Source: a virus. Taken from it: a stretch of DNA of 57,958 bases. Below are positions 8,054 through 17,023 of this stretch, piece after piece. Both the position numbers and the translations under genes were made by a program. The stretch spans positions 1 to 57,958 of the IMG/VR virus record IMGVR_UViG_3300037842_000637; one strand, given 5' to 3'. Position 1 is the stretch's first letter. The number at the start of each line of letters is the position of its first letter. Under the pieces are notes generated by a model. That model did no database searches. It saw nothing but the letters and a program-made list of their open reading frames with translations, and was not told the DNA's origin.

Positions 8054-11000
8054 TCACTCAGTACCTGCGACGGCAAGACCCAACAGCCGGAGCTGCTCAT
8101 CGTTGGTCACGCCCTCAGCAGACACCGCAATGAACTTCTCGCCGCTGACTCCTTCGGGACGATTGCCGCCGAACTCCTGCTCGACGTGACCGCGTTCAGT
8201 CAGGTCCACTTTGTTGTAGGAACTGCCCTTCGTTGTCACTACTCCGTCAGTGCTGCCCGCACGTCTCGTTTCCTTGTTGACGTAGGCTGTGGCTGACCAG
8301 TCCGGGTAGAGCTGATAGTCCATCTGTGACGCAGCCGTCGTTGGTTCCCAGAAGACTTCGATCCGTCTGACTTCCCGCTGGTTGTTGTTGGTGAATGAGA
8401 GCTTACCAGTGCGGACTGACCATGAGACGCCAGCCACCTGATAGACGCTGTCGGTTGATGGTCTGGTGCCCCAGTGCTGAGAGACAGTCAGCATCGTTGC
8501 CGACACCGTCGTAATCAATCGCTGCTGACCACGACCTGTACCCTCGACGATCGTCAGGACTGAGCCGACCAGTCCGGCGTCGAAGGCTGCGGTGCTATCG
8601 GTAAGAGTTCGACCCCCTGTGCTGGTCGCTGTGCCTCGTACCGTACCGGCCACGCTGGGCAATAGACCATCGCGGGTGCCATCAAGCGTGAACACTCTGC
8701 GGCCAGTTGACCCAAGGAAGACAACTGACTGCCCGTCGACAACTCCGACTGTGCTGCTTGTGATTGGCCACGGGTACTCCTCGACCCACCAGAATCTCTG
8801 GTCGACATTGAAGCAGAGTGCGTGCCGAGGATACGGGCCGCCGTCAAGCGTAACAAAGAATCGAACGGTCCGTTGGGTTGAGAAGTACGAGGCATGGAAC
8901 CACTCCTGATTCTTCCATTGAATTGCCGGGGTGCCACTGCCCGCGAACACTGGCTTGATTGGACTGGACACTGGGTCGAGCGTGTTGCCGTCGAACATGA
9001 ACACACCTTCGCGGTCCATGATCACCGCCAGGTCGTCAGTGAAGGCGATGCACCTCTGGTTCAGTACGCCGCGTGGAACAATGAGCCGCATCCGCCCGTC
9101 GCCATTGGGTGTCGGTGCTGGGTTCGAGTTGAACGTGTACTGGTACAGCCCGGCCTTGAAGCCGACGTAGAACTTGCCGTCGAATACAAACTCAGATGTC
9201 ATCTCACCATCACGGCTGTTGCGTGATACCTGAAAGGTCTCGCCGGGATGCACCGACTCTGGGTAGCTGTCCTCGGACGTTACCCATGAGTGATAGATGC
9301 GTTGGTCGTCCGGTGCTGCTTGCGTAATCGTAGTTGCCGCTGCTGTCTGAGCGGCTGTAGTCGATTCCGTGAGAGCTGCCGTCTGCGTGTCAGCATTGAC
9401 TGCCGCGACACCGTGTCCCGAATCCTCATAGAGCGTGCGGCCATCGAACACGTTAGGCCAGTCAGTGCCGATTCCGGTGGCAGTTGCTCCATCGACGGTG
9501 ACCATCGACCTCTCGACATGATTGACTCCATAGAACATACGGTTTTGATACGACGCTACCACCCGCTTGTACGACGGAGGGGGCGTGTGTCGGCTCAGGT
9601 TTGAATCAACTCCGTTAGCGTCCAGCATGACGACAGCATCAGCACTGCCAAGTTCTTCATCCCCTTTGGTGCTGCTGAAGGTGTTGCTGATCACGTCCTC
9701 TTCATCGACGTCAATGTAAAACACACCCGCAGAACCTGGCTTAGACCGCAGAACCTGGCGTCGGGTAATTCTTGTTGACGTCGGGATAGCGACATCGGTG
9801 TAGGTGATCTTGTTCGCACCAGTCGCCCAGCCTCCATTCAGTAAGGCTGAAGTTTGTGCAGAGATCAACCCGGCATCTGTCTCAGTCAGTGTTCCTGTGA
9901 ACTCAAAGGTGAGTGCTTCCTCTGTGAGTGGTCCGCCTGTTACGAGTGCGTTGCCGGTGCCAATCGCGGAGATCGCTTCGAAGGCTTGCTGGACCTGGCT
10001 GGCAGTTGCATCGAACGCGATGGCCGCAGATATCTGAGTCGAGTATGTCAACGTGAACGTGCCGCCCGTCACTGCGTCAACAGAGACCTCTTGCAACTCG
10101 TTGCCGCCTTCAAGTCCACTGGTCGTCACTGTGCTGTTGAGAACCGGGAATGCCTGATTCATTGAGCTGGACGCTGTGACATCACCGACGTCCTGCTGAC
10201 TGAACACTCCCTTGAACTCAGCCACCACTGCAATGGAGTGGATCGGTCCGCCTGTTGTGCCGATGTTGCCTTCCCCGATGGTCGACAACGCAGCGAGTTG
10301 TGTCTGTACCTGAGCAGCAGTGGCGTCGAACCTCAGTGCTTCTGTCGTCTGCCCACCGAACGTCAGCGTGAAGGTGCCTTCGCCGGGCGGTACGTCAGGT
10401 GCCAGGCTGACCAGTTCGTTCACACCCTTGGCACCTGCCGTCGTGGTCGTGACCTTGGCTTGTAGGCCACCATCATCTGCTGTCATCTCGTCGAGGTCGG
10501 TCGCGGCCAGTGAGCCGATGAACTCGACGTTGACTACAGCACCCGGCAGTGGTCCCGTCGTGCAGGTGACGTTGTCGATATTGCTGAGGGCTTCGAGGGC
10601 AGTCTCCACCACGGCTGCGGTCGCATTGTAGGCGATCGCACTTGTTGTCTGTCCGCTGTACGTCAAGGTGAAGTCCCCATCGGTCGGGGTTCCTGTCACA
10701 GTGATTCGTTGCTTCTCGTTCGTTGCTCCGCTGGCACCTTCCACTGTTGTGACTATCTCAGCGACAAGCTGGTTGACGTCGGACGTTAGTAACACAACAT
10801 CCTGACTGTGCAGGTCGCCTGCGAACGTGAGCGTTGTTATGGCTGGCAGTGGACCACCAGCAGTGACGGTCACGTTGCCCGTCCCGATGGTACTCAGTAG
10901 CTCAAGTGCTTCGATGAGGTCTGCATTGCTGACATTGTAATCCAGCTTGGACGTGGTCTGGCCGCCGTGGGAAATCGTAAAATCTCCAGCGACAGGCGAG

Positions 11001-14000
11001 CCTGTTAGCTCAATAGTCTGCTGCTCGTTCGTGCCCGCACTTCCCGCACCCGACAGCTCAATACCTACCCACCCGGATATAGCATTGACGTTCGTGACTG
11101 ACGCCACGACTAGCTCGCTCGCCAGGTCGCCGATGAACTCAACTTTGTAAAATGTTAAATCTGCGAATATATTACCTCCGAGCTTGGTCACCGTGACGTT
11201 GCCTGAACCAACAGTGGATAACGCTTCCAGGGCAGAGGTGACAGACGAGGCAGCCGCATCACTTGTCAAATTGGTTGTTGTCTCGCCGTCCACTGTCATC
11301 GACCAGTAACCGGCGAAGTTCGGCAGCCCCGACGTAGCCGCAGGGTCGGTAAGAGTGTACGAGCCGCCGCCTGTAAGGCTGGCACTACTCAAGGTTGCTG
11401 TCCTGGTTGAGTTGTTTCCGTCTTCGTAAATCAGGACTAGCCCGGCTGCTACAGTTTGATGGGATTCCCCGACCTTTGGGTAGACGCCGGGGCCGATACC
11501 GGCTGGGTGGTCTGCTATTGCCGCAGTGTTCACGGCGTCTGCAATTTCCTGGCCTGTCGCGTCCCATGCTATTGCCGCACTCGTAGTGCCACCCGCCGAG
11601 ATAGTGAACGTGCCTCCGCTTACTGTTCCTGATACCGCCAGTTGCCACTCTTGGGGAGACCCTGCGTGAGTGCCAAGTTCAGACCCAGCCTCTATGACGT
11701 GGTAGACTGAATTGTTACCGAGCACACCTGTCACTGTTTCAGCGTGCGAGGAAGTCACACTCGTGCCTGTTATGTTAGTGACATCGCTGGTCATCTCTGA
11801 CCTGTTGCCACCAGCCAGAGACCCGGTGAATTCAACGGTCACTGCTGCTGGCAAAGGCCCGCCAGTACAGGTGACGTCACCGGCTGCGATGTTCGACAAC
11901 GCTTCAAGTGCGGTATCAATCGTCGCTGCCGTTGCGTTGTATGCGATGTTCCCTGTGGTCTGCCCTGAGTAGGTCAGCGTAAAGGTGCCGCCGCTCGGCG
12001 TGTCGTGCATCGTGATGGTCTGCTGCTCATTGACCGTCACTCCCTCAGTGAAGTCGTACTCGTACGCCGTGCCTATCCAGAACTTCGTGCCTGAGTGCTC
12101 GTCGTTGGCCCCGTAGTAAATCTCAAGGGTGCCAGCACCCATTGCGGGAGCACCTTCCTGATGATCAAAAATGATGCCGTCGTAGGTTGCCTGATTGGTA
12201 CGCCAGGCTACTGCCAAGGTCCACTGCCTCACTGTCTCGTCGGCGTGTGACGTGTAGAGTTTTAGTCCGTCGTGCTTGAAGCTAAATCCTCTCACCCGCC
12301 CGTAGGCACTGAAGTCACCCACGTAGTTCTCGCCGCCGTCATTGTCGTACTTCGCGATGATGCCTGTCTCGCCCGCCAGGCCGTACCACCCGCTGTCCTG
12401 TAGATAGAAAGCGTCGTTCATTCCGCCACGATTCACACATGCAGTGAAGTCTGCGGCTTGGCCACCTGACTGGCGATACATGGTGTTCAGGTTCCACGCT
12501 TCACTCATGTAGTACGAATGCCCTGTCCCCTCGCTACGGTCAGCGATATACATCAGAAACCCGCCGTCCTGCGGGTCCATGCAGAGGTAGTCACCGCCAA
12601 TGCCGATACCTTCTTCAAGCTGGAACCTCTCTCCTGTATCAGTCATTCCTCCGATGATGCTTCGCGGGACGGTCAGGCTGAACTTTATGATTACGGTGCC
12701 GCCGAGGTGAGCATTGCAAATCGCGAACGCGAACTCGCCGTCCCTTCCGCCAATCACAAATGTTCTCGCGTCATTGTTTCCGTCTATGTTCTGGAAACCA
12801 GTTGTCGTGCCCAGGTAAGAGGCATCAGACAGGTTGTACGGTGTCGAAGGGGCACCTGTTGCTATGGTCGTGATCGCTACGTCCATGCCGCCTGTCAGGG
12901 ACGCTGCGTTGATCGTCATCGTGGGCACGTTAGTCTTGGCCAATGCCCCGGTGAACTCGACCGACACAGCAGTGCCAGGCAGTGAGCCACCTGAGCACGT
13001 CACGTCACCTGACCCGATGTTCGACATCGCTTCAAGAGCAGCATCGACATTCGATGCACTGGCGTTGTACGCGATAGTCCCGGACGTGACCCCGCTATAG
13101 GTGATCGTGAACGTGCCGCCTGAAGCCCCGCCGATCAGGTCTATCTCCTGAGTCTCGTTGTTCCCGCTGCTGCCTGTAGTGGTGACCGTTGCCGCCAGCG
13201 TAGACGTGGCACCTGTGAAGTCTGGTTCGATCAGTGAATGGTTGGTGATCGCGAGTGCATTCTGGAAAGTCACCGTCACGTCAGCGGAGTTCAATGCCCC
13301 GCCTGCACATACAATGTTGCCCGCTCCGATCGTTGTCAGGAGTTCCAACGCTGCTTGAATGGTTGCCGCCGTCGCGTCGTACGAGATCGAAGTCGTCTTC
13401 TCTCCGAGGAACTCCAGCGTGAAGTTGCCTGACGTGGGTGTAGCCGAGTAGCTCAGCGTCTGCACCTGACTGACACCAGGTCCGCCCGTTTTCTTGACGG
13501 TGACTTTCATTGCAGGGACAGCACTGGTTGTCCAGTCACCATTTCCTGCTGAGCCTTCTAAGGCAAACGTGTCGGTCGAGATTACCCTGACGGTCCATGT
13601 TCCATTGGCAGCGGTGTTTCCTTTTTGCCCTGATACCCTGACAGTGTCGCCCGTCGTCAGCCCATGTGAGGCAGAAGTGATTACAATCGGTGCGGCGTTT
13701 GTGGCCCCGGTGATGTCAGCCCCGGCAGACCCAAAGGTCTCATGCACATCACTGATCGGTGAGACGTTCGACACCTTGCCAGTTGAATCAAGGAATCTGG
13801 TGTAGGCATATCGTTGACCAGTGAGAGTGCCACTGCCGCTACTGGCAACAGTCGGCTTCACGCCAGGTGCTTCGATCCCTGCTGAAGTGAGTGCTCCGTC
13901 GAACCTCTGAACCGGCAACTTACCGTGAGCCATATAGGCGACGGCGTCGTCCGACTCAGCATAAGAAGGCGGAAGCCAGCGGTTGCCAGCTCCCGCCCGG

Positions 14001-14674
14001 CCTGACGGTCCAGCCAGGGTATCCAGAATCGGCAGGCTGGCACCTGACCCGCCATTGTAGAGTGCCGCACCGTCAGCCACAGTGGGCGACGTTGAGAAGA
14101 GAGCCACCTCGTCCAGCACCCCGTCAAGGTAGTTGTTCGAGAAGTCACTGCCGAGGTAGAGCAAGCCGGTCTCAGTCAGCGGAGCACGAGCGGTGCCGGA
14201 AGCATAGAGCGTGCCGTTGACTTCGATGCCCATCCGGTTGCCGTCGTTGTACGCCCTGATGTGATACCAGGTATCAATCGCCAGCGTCAGACCATCGGTG
14301 TTGATCGTCGTCGAAGTAGCACCGTCTCCCACCGTGAACGCGAGGTCCGTGTCTGAGTGGTCGTACCACAGCTTGAGTGAGGTGTTGGCGTCTGTGCCGT
14401 CACTGCCCTTGGATACAAGGCTCATGTCTGTGGCGAGCGTCGAGAACTTGACCCAGCAACAGACACCCTTGAGTGCTTGGATCGCTGAGTCGTTGGGCAC
14501 CGAGCGGAACTGCCCACCACTGAGCAGGAAGAACATCCCCTGCCTGATTTTGCCGAGTGCTGTGGAGATGACCCCGGCTGTTCCGTTGTTCGTACCGACG
14601 ACGTCCTCACTGAGTGATCGCCCATGAGTGTCGTCGCATGGGTAGTAAGCTGCGAGACGTGAGTAGAGTGTCAT
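8054..14674 (-). CDS. 2206-residue tail-fibre-like protein: LamG-like head, nine repeats, propeller-like C-terminus
   Basis: The ATG at 14674 overlaps the upstream stop (ATGA). Residues 1 to about 215 resemble a LamG/concanavalin-type sandwich with WYHIRAYNDGNRMGIEVNG-like strands. From about 400 to 1635 there are nine diverged copies of a 95-100-residue repeat: 'GTFTLTYSGQTT..IAYNATAA..ALEALSNIG.GNV..TGGPLP..VTVEFTG' in outline. An unrelated segment of about 200 residues lies between copies 2 and 3. Residues about 1640-2206 ('YKRVVASYQNRMFYGV', 'GVFMFDGNTLDPVS') look like the beta-rich nozzle or stabilisation proteins of short-tailed phages. The likely role is a tail spike/fibre or tail nozzle that contacts host glycans (inference). 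It is exceptionally long for a podovirus tail protein. Confidence 0.82.
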   Translation of the reverse strand: MTLYSRLAAYYPCDDTHGRSLSEDVVGTNNGTAGVISTALGKIRQGMFFLLSGGQFRSVPNDSAIQALKGVCCWVKFSTLATDMSLVSKGSDGTDANTSLKLWYDHSDTDLAFTVGDGATSTTINTDGLTLAIDTWYHIRAYNDGNRMGIEVNGTLYASGTARAPLTETGLLYLGSDFSNNYLDGVLDEVALFSTSPTVADGAALYNGGSGASLPILDTLAGPSGRAGAGNRWLPPSYAESDDAVAYMAHGKLPVQRFDGALTSAGIEAPGVKPTVASSGSGTLTGQRYAYTRFLDSTGKVSNVSPISDVHETFGSAGADITGATNAAPIVITSASHGLTTGDTVRVSGQKGNTAANGTWTVRVISTDTFALEGSAGNGDWTTSAVPAMKVTVKKTGGPGVSQVQTLSYSATPTSGNFTLEFLGEKTTSISYDATAATIQAALELLTTIGAGNIVCAGGALNSADVTVTFQNALAITNHSLIEPDFTGATSTLAATVTTTGSSGNNETQEIDLIGGASGGTFTITYSGVTSGTIAYNASASNVDAALEAMSNIGSGDVTCSGGSLPGTAVSVEFTGALAKTNVPTMTINAASLTGGMDVAITTIATGAPSTPYNLSDASYLGTTTGFQNIDGNNDARTFVIGGRDGEFAFAICNAHLGGTVIIKFSLTVPRSIIGGMTDTGERFQLEEGIGIGGDYLCMDPQDGGFLMYIADRSEGTGHSYYMSEAWNLNTMYRQSGGQAADFTACVNRGGMNDAFYLQDSGWYGLAGETGIIAKYDNDGGENYVGDFSAYGRVRGFSFKHDGLKLYTSHADETVRQWTLAVAWRTNQATYDGIIFDHQEGAPAMGAGTLEIYYGANDEHSGTKFWIGTAYEYDFTEGVTVNEQQTITMHDTPSGGTFTLTYSGQTTGNIAYNATAATIDTALEALSNIAAGDVTCTGGPLPAAVTVEFTGSLAGGNRSEMTSDVTNITGTSVTSSHAETVTGVLGNNSVYHVIEAGSELGTHAGSPQEWQLAVSGTVSGGTFTISAGGTTSAAIAWDATGQEIADAVNTAAIADHPAGIGPGVYPKVGESHQTVAAGLVLIYEDGNNSTRTATLSSASLTGGGSYTLTDPAATSGLPNFAGYWSMTVDGETTTNLTSDAAASSVTSALEALSTVGSGNVTVTKLGGNIFADLTFYKVEFIGDLASELVVASVTNVNAISGWVGIELSGAGSAGTNEQQTIELTGSPVAGDFTISHGGQTTSKLDYNVSNADLIEALELLSTIGTGNVTVTAGGPLPAITTLTFAGDLHSQDVVLLTSDVNQLVAEIVTTVEGASGATNEKQRITVTGTPTDGDFTLTYSGQTTSAIAYNATAAVVETALEALSNIDNVTCTTGPLPGAVVNVEFIGSLAATDLDEMTADDGGLQAKVTTTTAGAKGVNELVSLAPDVPPGEGTFTLTFGGQTTEALRFDATAAQVQTQLAALSTIGEGNIGTTGGPIHSIAVVAEFKGVFSQQDVGDVTASSSMNQAFPVLNSTVTTSGLEGGNELQEVSVDAVTGGTFTLTYSTQISAAIAFDATASQVQQAFEAISAIGTGNALVTGGPLTEEALTFEFTGTLTETDAGLISAQTSALLNGGWATGANKITYTDVAIPTSTRITRRQVLRSKPGSAGVFYIDVDEEDVISNTFSSTKGDEELGSADAVVMLDANGVDSNLSRHTPPPSYKRVVASYQNRMFYGVNHVERSMVTVDGATATGIGTDWPNVFDGRTLYEDSGHGVAAVNADTQTAALTESTTAAQTAAATTITQAAPDDQRIYHSWVTSEDSYPESVHPGETFQVSRNSRDGEMTSEFVFDGKFYVGFKAGLYQYTFNSNPAPTPNGDGRMRLIVPRGVLNQRCIAFTDDLAVIMDREGVFMFDGNTLDPVSSPIKPVFAGSGTPAIQWKNQEWFHASYFSTQRTVRFFVTLDGGPYPRHALCFNVDQRFWWVEEYPWPITSSTVGVVDGQSVVFLGSTGRRVFTLDGTRDGLLPSVAGTVRGTATSTGGRTLTDSTAAFDAGLVGSVLTIVEGTGRGQQRLITTVSATMLTVSQHWGTRPSTDSVYQVAGVSWSVRTGKLSFTNNNQREVRRIEVFWEPTTAASQMDYQLYPDWSATAYVNKETRRAGSTDGVVTTKGSSYNKVDLTERGHVEQEFGGNRPEGVSGEKFIAVSAEGVTNDEQLRLLGLAVAGTE

Positions 14675-15090
14675 ACTGATGGTCCCTTGCGGGACTCGAC
14701 TGTCCCGGAGTCCGACATGGTCAAGATGAAGTCAGCGTTCTGGCCACGATAGAAGTGCAGTCCAGTGATCGCACCGACCGAGTTGCCGCCGGGGTCCACA
14801 GTGAAGGTCACGATGGTGTGGCGGTTGACGGCAGCACCGGCGTCGTTCCATCGCAGGATGCCCACGTAGCGGCCAGCCACGAACTCAGCCGTCACCTGCC
14901 GCTCGACGTTGTGCAGGCCAGTGGTCAGGGTCGGCGGTATCTCCTCGCCGGTCAGCACTACGTCACTGTTCTCGTCGATGACTGTGAGCGTAGGGATGCT
15001 GCGGACACTACTGCTGTCCAAGGGCCATGCGGTGCCAGTGAGCAGAGGTATCGGAATCCAATCGCCGTGCTGAAAGGTTCCCAGGTACAT
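14671..15090 (-). CDS. Small late structural protein, unknown
   Basis: This gene encodes 139 residues. It starts three bases after the stop of the 110-residue gene and overlaps the tail-fibre-like gene by four bases (ATGA), so the two are probably translationally coupled. The sequence is mostly beta-type (alternating hydrophobic strands such as 'HTIVTFTVDP', 'ITGLHFYRGQNADFILTM') with no signal peptide or catalytic motif. Similar short beta-sandwich proteins commonly precede tail-fibre genes. Assignment as a tail accessory protein is inference from position. Confidence 0.7.
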   Translation of the reverse strand: MYLGTFQHGDWIPIPLLTGTAWPLDSSSVRSIPTLTVIDENSDVVLTGEEIPPTLTTGLHNVERQVTAEFVAGRYVGILRWNDAGAAVNRHTIVTFTVDPGGNSVGAITGLHFYRGQNADFILTMSDSGTVESRKGPSV

Positions 15091-15093
15091 AGC

Positions 15094-15426
15094 TCAGTCC
15101 GTCTGAAGGACAAGGATCGCGGCAGCTTCAGCGGCGTCGACTACACCCTTGACGTACTTCCTGCCGAACAGAGCTGCGGGCAATGAGTGTGCTCTTGCTG
15201 CGGCCACCGTCTGTGTCACCGCTGCGTTGGCTGAGTCGTAGCAGGCGAGGTAGGTGCCGCCAGCTTCTGACGACGACCACCAGGTAATGCTCGTCGCGGA
15301 TGACCCGGTCGGGATATGAATCTCGCCACGCACTGCCATGCCCAACTCGATCTCGTCGGTCGTGCTGGCTGCGGTGTTCAGTGAAACTGTGCGAACCCGT
15401 GCCTTGTTCTCGAATGCGTCGGACAT
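15094..15426 (-). CDS. Small beta-rich late protein, probable tail accessory
   Basis: This gene encodes 110 residues and starts at ATG 15426 with AAGGTGG six bases upstream. It begins a hydrophilic 'ENKARVRTVSLNTAAS' strand and continues as a probable beta-sandwich ('GEIHIPTGSSATSITWWSSSEAGGTYLACYDS'). The 'SITWWSS..GGTYxxxxD' pattern recurs in virion proteins that carry a jelly-roll or immunoglobulin-like fold. No enzyme signature is seen. It sits between the SNase-like gene and the 139-residue gene at single-digit spacing. A virion role is likely; the exact function is unknown. Confidence 0.68.
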   Translation of the reverse strand: MSDAFENKARVRTVSLNTAASTTDEIELGMAVRGEIHIPTGSSATSITWWSSSEAGGTYLACYDSANAAVTQTVAAARAHSLPAALFGRKYVKGVVDAAEAAAILVLQTD

Positions 15427-15428
15427 AC

Positions 15429-15785
15429 TTATCCACCTTTTTCGGCTGTACCGTGACCGTCGTCGATCATTGTGACTGAGACGTCATGAGTGTCGGCAAA
15501 GAGTCTACCGATTACCCGGCTCATTGAGAACCTGTCCTTCAGGTCATTGTCCTGAAGCGGGACGTGGAGCACTAAGGTCTCAGCATCAGTGATGATCTTG
15601 AGTATGTGGTCCTTAGCAGCGAACCCGACTTCCTTGGTCTCTGCTGTGCCGCCCCTGACCTCTTCGCACCACAGGTCTTCGATGCGAATGATCATCTTCC
15701 GCTCGACGACCACCTCGACAGTGTCACCGTCCAGTGCTCGAATCAGTTTGACCGGCGTAGTCCAGCCGAGTGGTGGTTGTTTCAC
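15429..15785 (-). CDS. SNase (thermonuclease)-like small protein
   Basis: This gene encodes 118 residues. GTG 15785 overlaps the upstream stop as GTGA; an in-frame ATG at 15854 would push 69 bases into the upstream gene and add an implausible His/Arg-rich leader. The segment 'VKLIRALDGDTVEVVVERKM' followed by 'IRIEDLWCEE' matches the opening strands of staphylococcal-nuclease-like domains: the GDT turn, then the 'hRL.giD.pE' strand. The usual downstream Arg/Lys catalytic residues are not clearly placed, and the RLxxID motif is altered (RIEDLW). It may be an active DNase or RNase or a structural derivative. It lies among the proposed lysis and tail accessory genes. Confidence 0.62.
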   Translation of the reverse strand: MKQPPLGWTTPVKLIRALDGDTVEVVVERKMIIRIEDLWCEEVRGGTAETKEVGFAAKDHILKIITDAETLVLHVPLQDNDLKDRFSMSRVIGRLFADTHDVSVTMIDDGHGTAEKGG

Positions 15786-16165
15786 AGGATTTCCGCTTCC
15801 ATGAATGCTTCGATGCTGGCGTCCGCTTCGATGACCGCCATGAAGTACAGGCACGCTCGATGCTCACGCGGAATCTTGAGTGCCCATCCGACCCATGACC
15901 GCTTGGCCGCCTGACGAATCAGGACGATCATGTTCTTCTGGAAGCGGAAGTCAGCGGCATCCTTGTCCGTCAACGTCTGGCCTTCGCCATAGTCCCAGTC
16001 GTGGATGTTGGCCGCAGCGTTGATGTTCAGACCCCAGATCGTGTCTGGAACCAAACAGCCTTCCCACCCGGCAGTCCCGGCCCCGTTGCAGTTCAGTGCC
16101 CGCTTCTTGGGTGACGCTGCCCAGTACGTGTCCGAGGCTTCCAAGCCGCCAACCGTAGAGAACAT
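15782..16165 (-). CDS. Phospholipase A2-like small protein
   Basis: This gene encodes 127 residues and starts at ATG 16165 with GGAG upstream. The core 'GCLVPDTIWGLNINAAANIHDWDYGEGQTLTDKDAADFRFQKNM' follows the phospholipase A2 outline: a Cys/Gly entry, 'xxPD', then the catalytic His-Asp pair (HDxxY), an Asp later in the helix (AD..F) and an aromatic. The Cys that normally precedes the HD pair is replaced by Ala. Known phage and parvovirus PLA2-like domains act on host membranes during entry or exit. The gene sits next to transmembrane and coiled-coil proteins and no endolysin is recognisable, so a membrane role is plausible. This is motif-based only. Confidence 0.55.
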   Translation of the reverse strand: MFSTVGGLEASDTYWAASPKKRALNCNGAGTAGWEGCLVPDTIWGLNINAAANIHDWDYGEGQTLTDKDAADFRFQKNMIVLIRQAAKRSWVGWALKIPREHRACLYFMAVIEADASIEAFMEAEIL

Positions 16166-16168
16166 GGG

Positions 16169-16600
16169 TCACTCCGTTACAGGGTCTCCAAGGCCCAAGG
16201 TGTAACGTGGACCTTGCTCAGTGTTGATCGTCGTCGTGTCAGACTGGATGGTCGTGCCACCAGTGATGTCCTTCAACGCAGACAGTGCGAACGGTACAGC
16301 AGCACCCATCCCAACACCAGATGCAAGTAAGGCCGCAGCGATCCCAGCTTTCGCGAGGGTGCCAAGTCCTGGCTTCGGTCGAGCTGGGTGGTCACCGAAG
16401 TGGTTGTGCGTATTGCCGCTGTTGATATTCACGGCTTCGGCCTCGCCGGGCATGTCGAGCGAGCGGTACGCGGCCTTCTCTTCGAGCTTGTTTCGCCACT
16501 CACTGTTCTTCTTCCACTGCTCCCAGATCGGGTGTATCTGGCGTGGCTCCACGTCAGGCTCACCCCCCAAGGTCGGCGATGAATTCTGCGAGTCGGTCAT
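16169..16600 (-). CDS. Small protein with one hydrophobic segment (possible holin-like)
   Basis: This gene encodes 143 residues. ATG 16600 has GAGGAA six bases upstream and is preferred over a longer form starting at 16636; it overlaps the preceding gene by 41 bases. The N-terminal half is charged and has a run of aromatic/basic residues (WEQWKKNSEWRNK). A hydrophobic Ala/Gly segment (about 80-110, 'AKAGIAAALLASGVGMGAA') may cross a membrane, and a short beta-type tail follows. One membrane segment within the proposed exit cassette suggests a holin or membrane-anchored factor, but the evidence is weak. Confidence 0.6.
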   Translation of the reverse strand: MTDSQNSSPTLGGEPDVEPRQIHPIWEQWKKNSEWRNKLEEKAAYRSLDMPGEAEAVNINSGNTHNHFGDHPARPKPGLGTLAKAGIAAALLASGVGMGAAVPFALSALKDITGGTTIQSDTTTINTEQGPRYTLGLGDPVTE

Positions 16601-16757
16601 CGTTTTCCTCTGCTCTAAGTGCTGCTTGCTCAGCAAACTGCCGACCAGCTATCGCGAGGCTAAGAACTTGGAGCGTAGACTCCTTACGGAAGTTGATCGG
16701 CTCGTCGTTCTCAACCTGCGTTAGCAAGCCAGACAGTGTGTCACGGTTAGTGATCAA
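16560..16757 (-). CDS. Short acidic late protein, unknown
   Basis: This gene encodes 65 residues. The likely start is TTG 16757, which overlaps the upstream stop as TTGA. The sequence is helical and acidic ('TQVENDEPINFRKESTLQVLSLAIAGRQFAEQAALRAEENDDRLAEF'). It overlaps the next gene by 41 bases in another frame. No family is recognised. Coupling to both neighbours supports a real but minor gene. Confidence 0.55.
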   Translation of the reverse strand: MITNRDTLSGLLTQVENDEPINFRKESTLQVLSLAIAGRQFAEQAALRAEENDDRLAEFIADLGG

Positions 16758-17011
16758 GGAGCGTCCGCCCTCGCAGCGATCTTGGCAGCGATGACATCAA
16801 ACAGGTCGTTACGCCGAGACGCTGAAGCCTCGAAGTTCTTACCCATCGTGACGTAGGTGCCACCTTGCTCGCGAGCAATGATGCTGTTCATGTTGACGTC
16901 AATGACAGCGTCATTGGCGAGTGCTTGCTGTGACTGACGTGACTCATCGGCAGACTCACGCGGTCCGAATCCAGTCCCTGACGGTGGCCCTGTTGTGGTT
17001 GCGTCCGGCAT
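16754..17011 (-). CDS. Short late protein, unknown
   Basis: This gene encodes 85 residues and starts at ATG 17011 behind GAGGAGA. A Pro/Gly/Thr-rich start (about 1-20) is followed by a mixed helical region with a possible 'NSIIAREQGGTYVTMGKNFEASASRRNDLFD' core. No membrane segment or motif is seen. It lies 12 bases downstream of the thioredoxin-like gene and overlaps the next gene by four bases. Confidence 0.62.
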   Translation of the reverse strand: MPDATTTGPPSGTGFGPRESADESRQSQQALANDAVIDVNMNSIIAREQGGTYVTMGKNFEASASRRNDLFDVIAAKIAARADAP

Positions 17012-17023
17012 TGCTGCTCTCCT

